Below, one piece after another: positions 60,110 through 64,000 of a DNA stretch of 64,000 nucleotides. Source of the DNA: Chamaea fasciata (Eukaryota; Chordata; Aves; Passeriformes; Sylviidae); contig JARCOQ010000069.1 in NCBI GenBank assembly GCA_029207755.1, forward strand, positions 124,001 through 188,000. Direction: 5' to 3'. The position numbers were made by a program, and so were the translations under genes. Under the pieces are notes generated by a model. The model searched no databases. It was not told the origin of the DNA and was given only the letters and a program-made list of their open reading frames with translations. Position 1 is the stretch's first letter. The number at the start of each line of letters is the position of its first letter.

Positions 60110-61898
60110 TTGGAGAGTTTGTCACAGTGGGCAAAGCCTTTCAATAATCTTAATGCATCTTGGAGGGGCAAGAACCTCTCATCTTTATTGCATAAGGGAG
60201 GGAATATAGTTATCAAAGATGAGGAAAAGGCTGAGGTCCCTAGCATCTTCTTTGCTTCAGTTTTCAACAAAAAGATGGGTTGTCCTCAAGGCAACTGGCC
60301 TCCTGAACTCGTAGATGGGGAGCAGGGAACAGAACAGCCTCTCCTGTTATCCAGGAGAAAGTAGTTAGTGACCATGTGAGCCACTTAGATGCTGACAAGT
60401 CGATGAGACCAGACAGGATTCATCCTAGGGTGGTGCAGGAGATGGCAGAAGACGTCACCAAGACGCTTTCCATCATTCACCATCAGTCCTGGGTAACAAG
60501 ACGACTGGGCTGGCCAACGTGATGCTCATCCATAAGAAGGGCCATAAGGAGCACATGGGAAACTACAGGCCTGTCAGCCTGACCTTGGTACTCAGTAAGG
60601 TTAAACAAGAGATCATCTTAAGTGCGATAACGCAGCACCTACAGGACAGCTGAGGGATCAGACCCAGCCAGCAGGGATTTAGGAGGGGCAGGTTGTGCTT
60701 TAACCAACCTGATCTCCCTTTGTTACCAGCTGACCCGCCAGGTGGATGACGGGAAGGCTGTGGATGTTGTATACCTGGCCTTCAGCAAAGCCTCTTACCC
60801 CATCTCCCGTAGCGCACTCCTGGAAAAGCTGGTAGCCCACAGCTTGGGCAGGAGCCGTGTTCAGAACTGGCTGGATGGCCAGGCCCAGAGACTGGAGGTC
60901 AATGGTCCTGCATCCAGATGGGGGCTAGTCACTTAGTGCAGCCCCCCAGGGGTCTGTGTTGGGACCAGTCTTGTTTAAATATCTTCACTGATGATCCGGA
61001 CAAGGGGATCACCTTGCAGATGACACCAAGCTGGGAGCAAGCACTGCTCTGTTAGAGGGTAGGAGGACTCTGCAGAGGGACCTGGACAGGCTGGATAGGT
61101 GTGCTGAATCCAACAATGGGAGGTTTCACAAGTCCAAGTGCCAGGTCGTGCCTTTGAATCACAGCAAGCCCCTGCAGCACCACAAGCTGGGGTTGGTGCG
61201 GCTGGACAGTGCCCAGGCAGAAAAGGGACCTGGGGGTACTGGAGACAGCAGCTGAACGTGAGCCAGCGGTGCGCTCTGGTGGCCAAGAAGGCCAATGGCA
61301 TCCTGGCCTGGATCAGGAATGGTGTGGCCAGCAGGAGCGGGGAGGTCATTCTTCCCCCGTAGTCAGCACTGGTGAGGCCGCACCTTGAGTGCTGCGTCCA
61401 GTTCTGGGCTCCTCAGTTTAGGAAGGACGTTGAGATGCTCAAATGGGTCCAGAGGAGGGCAACAAGGATAGTGAATGGTCTGGGACACGTGTCTTATGAG
61501 GAGCAGCTGAGGGAGCTGGGGTTGCTTAGCTTGGAGAAGAGAAGGCTCAGGGGTGAGCGTACCAACCTCTATAAGTCCCCGAAAGGAGGGTATAGCCCAG
61601 TGGGGGTCAGTCTCTTCTCCCAGGCAAGCAGCAAGAGAAGCCGACAAAGTCTTAAGCTGTACCACAGGAAGTTGGGACTGGACATTGAGAAGAAGATTCT
61701 TCACAGAAAGGGTGATTTTGGGCATTGGAATAGGCTTCCCAGGGAAGCGGTGGAGTCACCTGGAGGTGTTTAAGCAAAGATAGCACATGGCTTTTAGTGC
61801 TGTGGTCTGGTTGACAAGGTGGTGTTGAGTCATAGGTTTGACTCAATGGTCTCAGATGGTTTTTTTTCCAACCTAGTCGATTCTGTGGTTCTGTGATT
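60110..61898 (+). mobile_element. CR1 LINE fragment, unit 7
   Basis: Same insertion. Private changes are aaaagatggg near 60275 and agggaagcgg near 61744; ggaggtcaat near 60896 is shared with unit 3. Confidence 0.88.
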
Positions 61899-62623
61899 GG
61901 TGTTTAAGGCAATTCTGCTCTTTAAGTGTCTTGCAATATCTTATGCAGCTCTGGTCATCAAGGGTGTATAAGTTCTTAGAGCCCCTAAGAGTCATCAGCG
62001 GGGAGCAAAGCCACGCATCTACTCTTCCCTAGAGATCACCTGCAGAGGTGATGCTTGACCAGCATACCCAGCTGACGTGCGCAGTGCCTGCTAAGGCCAT
62101 ATTAAATTTTTGCCCACAGCGTTCACTTTGGAAGAGAACCTCCCCCTTATAAAAACTGCATTCAATGAATAACATTTTCTGATTCAAGAGTGAACTTAAA
62201 AAAGATAGAAAGAAAGGAAAAATCCAGCCTCCAGAGATTTAATTAAAAATTCAGGACCTCCAAATTGTTGAACCACTTAATCCCAACACCTGTTTTTCAC
62301 AGACAGGAGTCTCAACCCTACACGATTTCAGCTGCCCGAGACCATCTTTCCACGCTCTCAGGAAAGTCACAGCCTGTCAAGCATGCCTGTAAGACCTTGA
62401 AGGCTGAGTCTCCCCAGGGTGGTAGTGAGAAGGTCATTAGGGCTTGAGGAGTCAGGAGGATATCCTTGTCCAGGGGCTTGGGCATTTTTTCATCTGCTCC
62501 TTGGGACAGGAAGAGACCAAGGTTTCTCCATTTTGTTGCAGTGTGTGAGATTCTTTGGTAGTGCCAGTGATGGGGAGCAGCTTCTCAGGACTCCCTGAAT
62601 TGCCACGGAGAACAGACAGAGCC

Positions 62624-63097
62624 ATGGAGACAGAGTGCAGCTGCCCCATTTGTCATGATGAGCAAGAGGGTGTTGCTTATGCCATACCCTGTGGCCATGA
62701 GTTCTGCATGGGCTGCATGCTGCGTTGGGCAGAGAAGAAAGCAGAGTGCCCACTCTGCAGAAGATTGATAGAGTCTGTCAGGTTTTCTCTGCGGGAACAA
62801 AAATACCTCGAGTGTGTCATCACACCCCAGGGAGAATCACCAGAGACCAAGAGAGAGGCAGAAAGATCTCTTGGCCTCCTGGATGGAAACAGCTGCCAGC
62901 GCCCAGGAGCGGTTCCTGTGCAAGGGACACCTTCCCCAGCTGAGCAGGGGCCTGCAGGGGCAGAGGCTGTGGGTAGCCTGCTGCCAAGGTCTGGGCAGAA
63001 CTTTTCCAAAAAGAAGAGCATGTTCTTGACCCTATGCTGCCCTGGCTGCGCCAGAGGCTGGAGGCAATCTATGGGTCCCAGCGGTGGCTGGCAGTGA
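62624..63097 (+). CDS. TOPORS-like RING-finger ORF, unit 7
   Basis: 157 codons; the C-terminal frame ends at 63204. Residue 2 is Glu (METECSCPIC) instead of Gly, weakening the +4 Kozak position only slightly. In the C-terminal frame ALRLCG becomes ALCLCG (ccctgtgcc near 63123). Confidence 0.6.
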   Translation: METECSCPICHDEQEGVAYAIPCGHEFCMGCMLRWAEKKAECPLCRRLIESVRFSLREQKYLECVITPQGESPETKREAERSLGLLDGNSCQRPGAVPVQGTPSPAEQGPAGAEAVGSLLPRSGQNFSKKKSMFLTLCCPGCARGWRQSMGPSGGWQ

Positions 63098-64000
63098 GAG
63101 CAGAGAACAGCATCTTGTATGCCCTGTGCCTCTGCGGTCCAGATGGGGAGGTCATGGTGCAGGTGCTGCAGCCTCTCCTGGAGGAATATACAGAACCCTA
63201 TTGAAATGCTTTAGGAACAACTATGAAGCAATAACATAGAGCTGAGTTTGAGACAGGAAAGTGTACCAAGAAAATCTGGAAAGTTGGGGAGTTTTTGTGC
63301 ATTTGACCGTTTGTTGCATATGCATACTTCTGTTCTGTCAGTAGTAGAGGTTGTAAAATTGTTTTTCTGTTAGGGAGTCTCCACCCCTATTCATAAGTTG
63401 TACTGGAGTCATCTCCTCCTTCCATGAGAAATGCATCAATACAATTCTCCTGTTTTTTGAATGTCTTGGGAATTGATGAAGACTGAAATGGCTAAGACCC
63501 GGTGCAAGGTAGACAGCCTTGGCTGGCAAGGCTCATGCTGGACATGGGCTTAAGGCAGGGTGAGGGTCAAGAAAAGGATGAGGTGTCAGTGCAAGACAAA
63601 GAGCAGAAACCCCAGTGTTAGGAGGGCTATGAGAAAGCCTCCAAGGGAAGGTGAGGACTGCCACTCCAGCATGAGAGGCAGAAAACCTTGGGTGTCGCTC
63701 GTGTGAGCATGCCTAGCTATTCTGGCTAGTTAAGCTTAGCCATAGGTGCAGGACAAAAACTTGAACTGTTCCAACTAACCCAGGTAATGCAGGACTATGG
63801 AATTCTTTGTATAACTAAGCAGTACTTAGGAAACGAGACTAGCAGCTGTAGGCCACCAAGTGTTAGGGACTGTACAAAATGCCGACTAATAGGCTGAAGT
63901 GTGGTAAGCAAATGTTTCCTTGGATGCCTTAAGAATTGACTTAATGAGCCAGCCTTCGCAATACTAGAGAGATGATGACTACAGAATTTAAAGATCCAAT

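Larger units (their letters stand above)
56945..64000 (+). repeat. Tandem array unit 7, cut by the window end
   Basis: The first 7056 bp of a further unit, so the array continues beyond 64000. At many sites it returns to the units 1/2 state (Phe in exon 4, cttgcatc near 59768, gcctgtcaag near 62374), but it has its own variants, such as a C in aataaacagc near 59337 and an A in the RING start region near 62628. Confidence 0.97.

Noticed and set aside
1..64000. Hundreds of open frames of 60-155 codons on both strands
   Set aside because: They repeat with the 9.49-kb period, overlap exons, CR1 or non-coding sequence in other frames, and show no family features.
1..64000. CRISPR array or prokaryotic repeat system
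   Set aside because: The period is 9.49 kb with introns and LINE sequence; there are no short spaced repeats.

Overview
The window is a vertebrate nuclear segment, almost certainly avian. It contains CR1 (chicken-repeat 1 type) LINE sequence ending in the typical CR1 octamer-like 3' tail, a compact intron-containing acrosin gene, and a TOPORS-like single-exon RING gene. Nothing bacterial, viral-genomic, tRNA, rRNA or CRISPR-like is seen.

The whole window is one head-to-tail tandem array of a unit of about 9.49 kb. With the unit arbitrarily started inside acrosin exon 3, the units are 1-9487, 9488-18976, 18977-28471, 28472-37962, 37963-47453, 47454-56944 and the partial unit 56945-64000. The array is cut by both window edges, so its true length and its flanks are unknown. 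Outside one anomalous stretch, units differ at only a few dozen sites, so the array is young or actively homogenised.

Layout of each unit on the + strand: (a) acrosin exon 3 (3' part), exon 4 and exon 5 with stop, and tandem ATTAAA signals; (b) about 1.85 kb non-coding, with a pyrimidine-rich tract, a short exon-like segment, a strong 37-nt hairpin and a purine-rich tract; (c) a 5'-truncated, decayed CR1 LINE of about 1.8 kb; (d) about 0.7 kb non-coding; (e) a TOPORS-like RING-finger ORF of 157 codons whose C-terminal half lies in another frame; (f) about 1.9 kb non-coding, with exon-like segments on the minus strand and an A-rich tract; (g) a short CR1 3' relic; (h) a putative promoter and acrosin exons 1, 2 and the start of exon 3, which runs into the next unit. 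The window therefore holds one 5'-truncated and six full-span acrosin copies, and seven copies each of the RING ORF and the large CR1 fragment.

The acrosin-like product (334 aa) has a signal peptide, an R|VVGG activation site, the full His-Asp-Ser triad and the Pro-rich tail ending in a short Lys-rich segment as in acrosins. Its S1 pocket departs from acrosin and trypsin: no Asp at position 189, Ala at 226 and Ser at 228. This suggests amplification of a sperm protease that has changed or lost its Arg/Lys specificity.

The unit-3 stretch at about 19800-25370 carries some 27 small indels, mostly in homopolymers, that no other unit has. This looks like unpolished sequence rather than biology, so the apparent breakage of the acrosin and RING copies there should be treated with caution.
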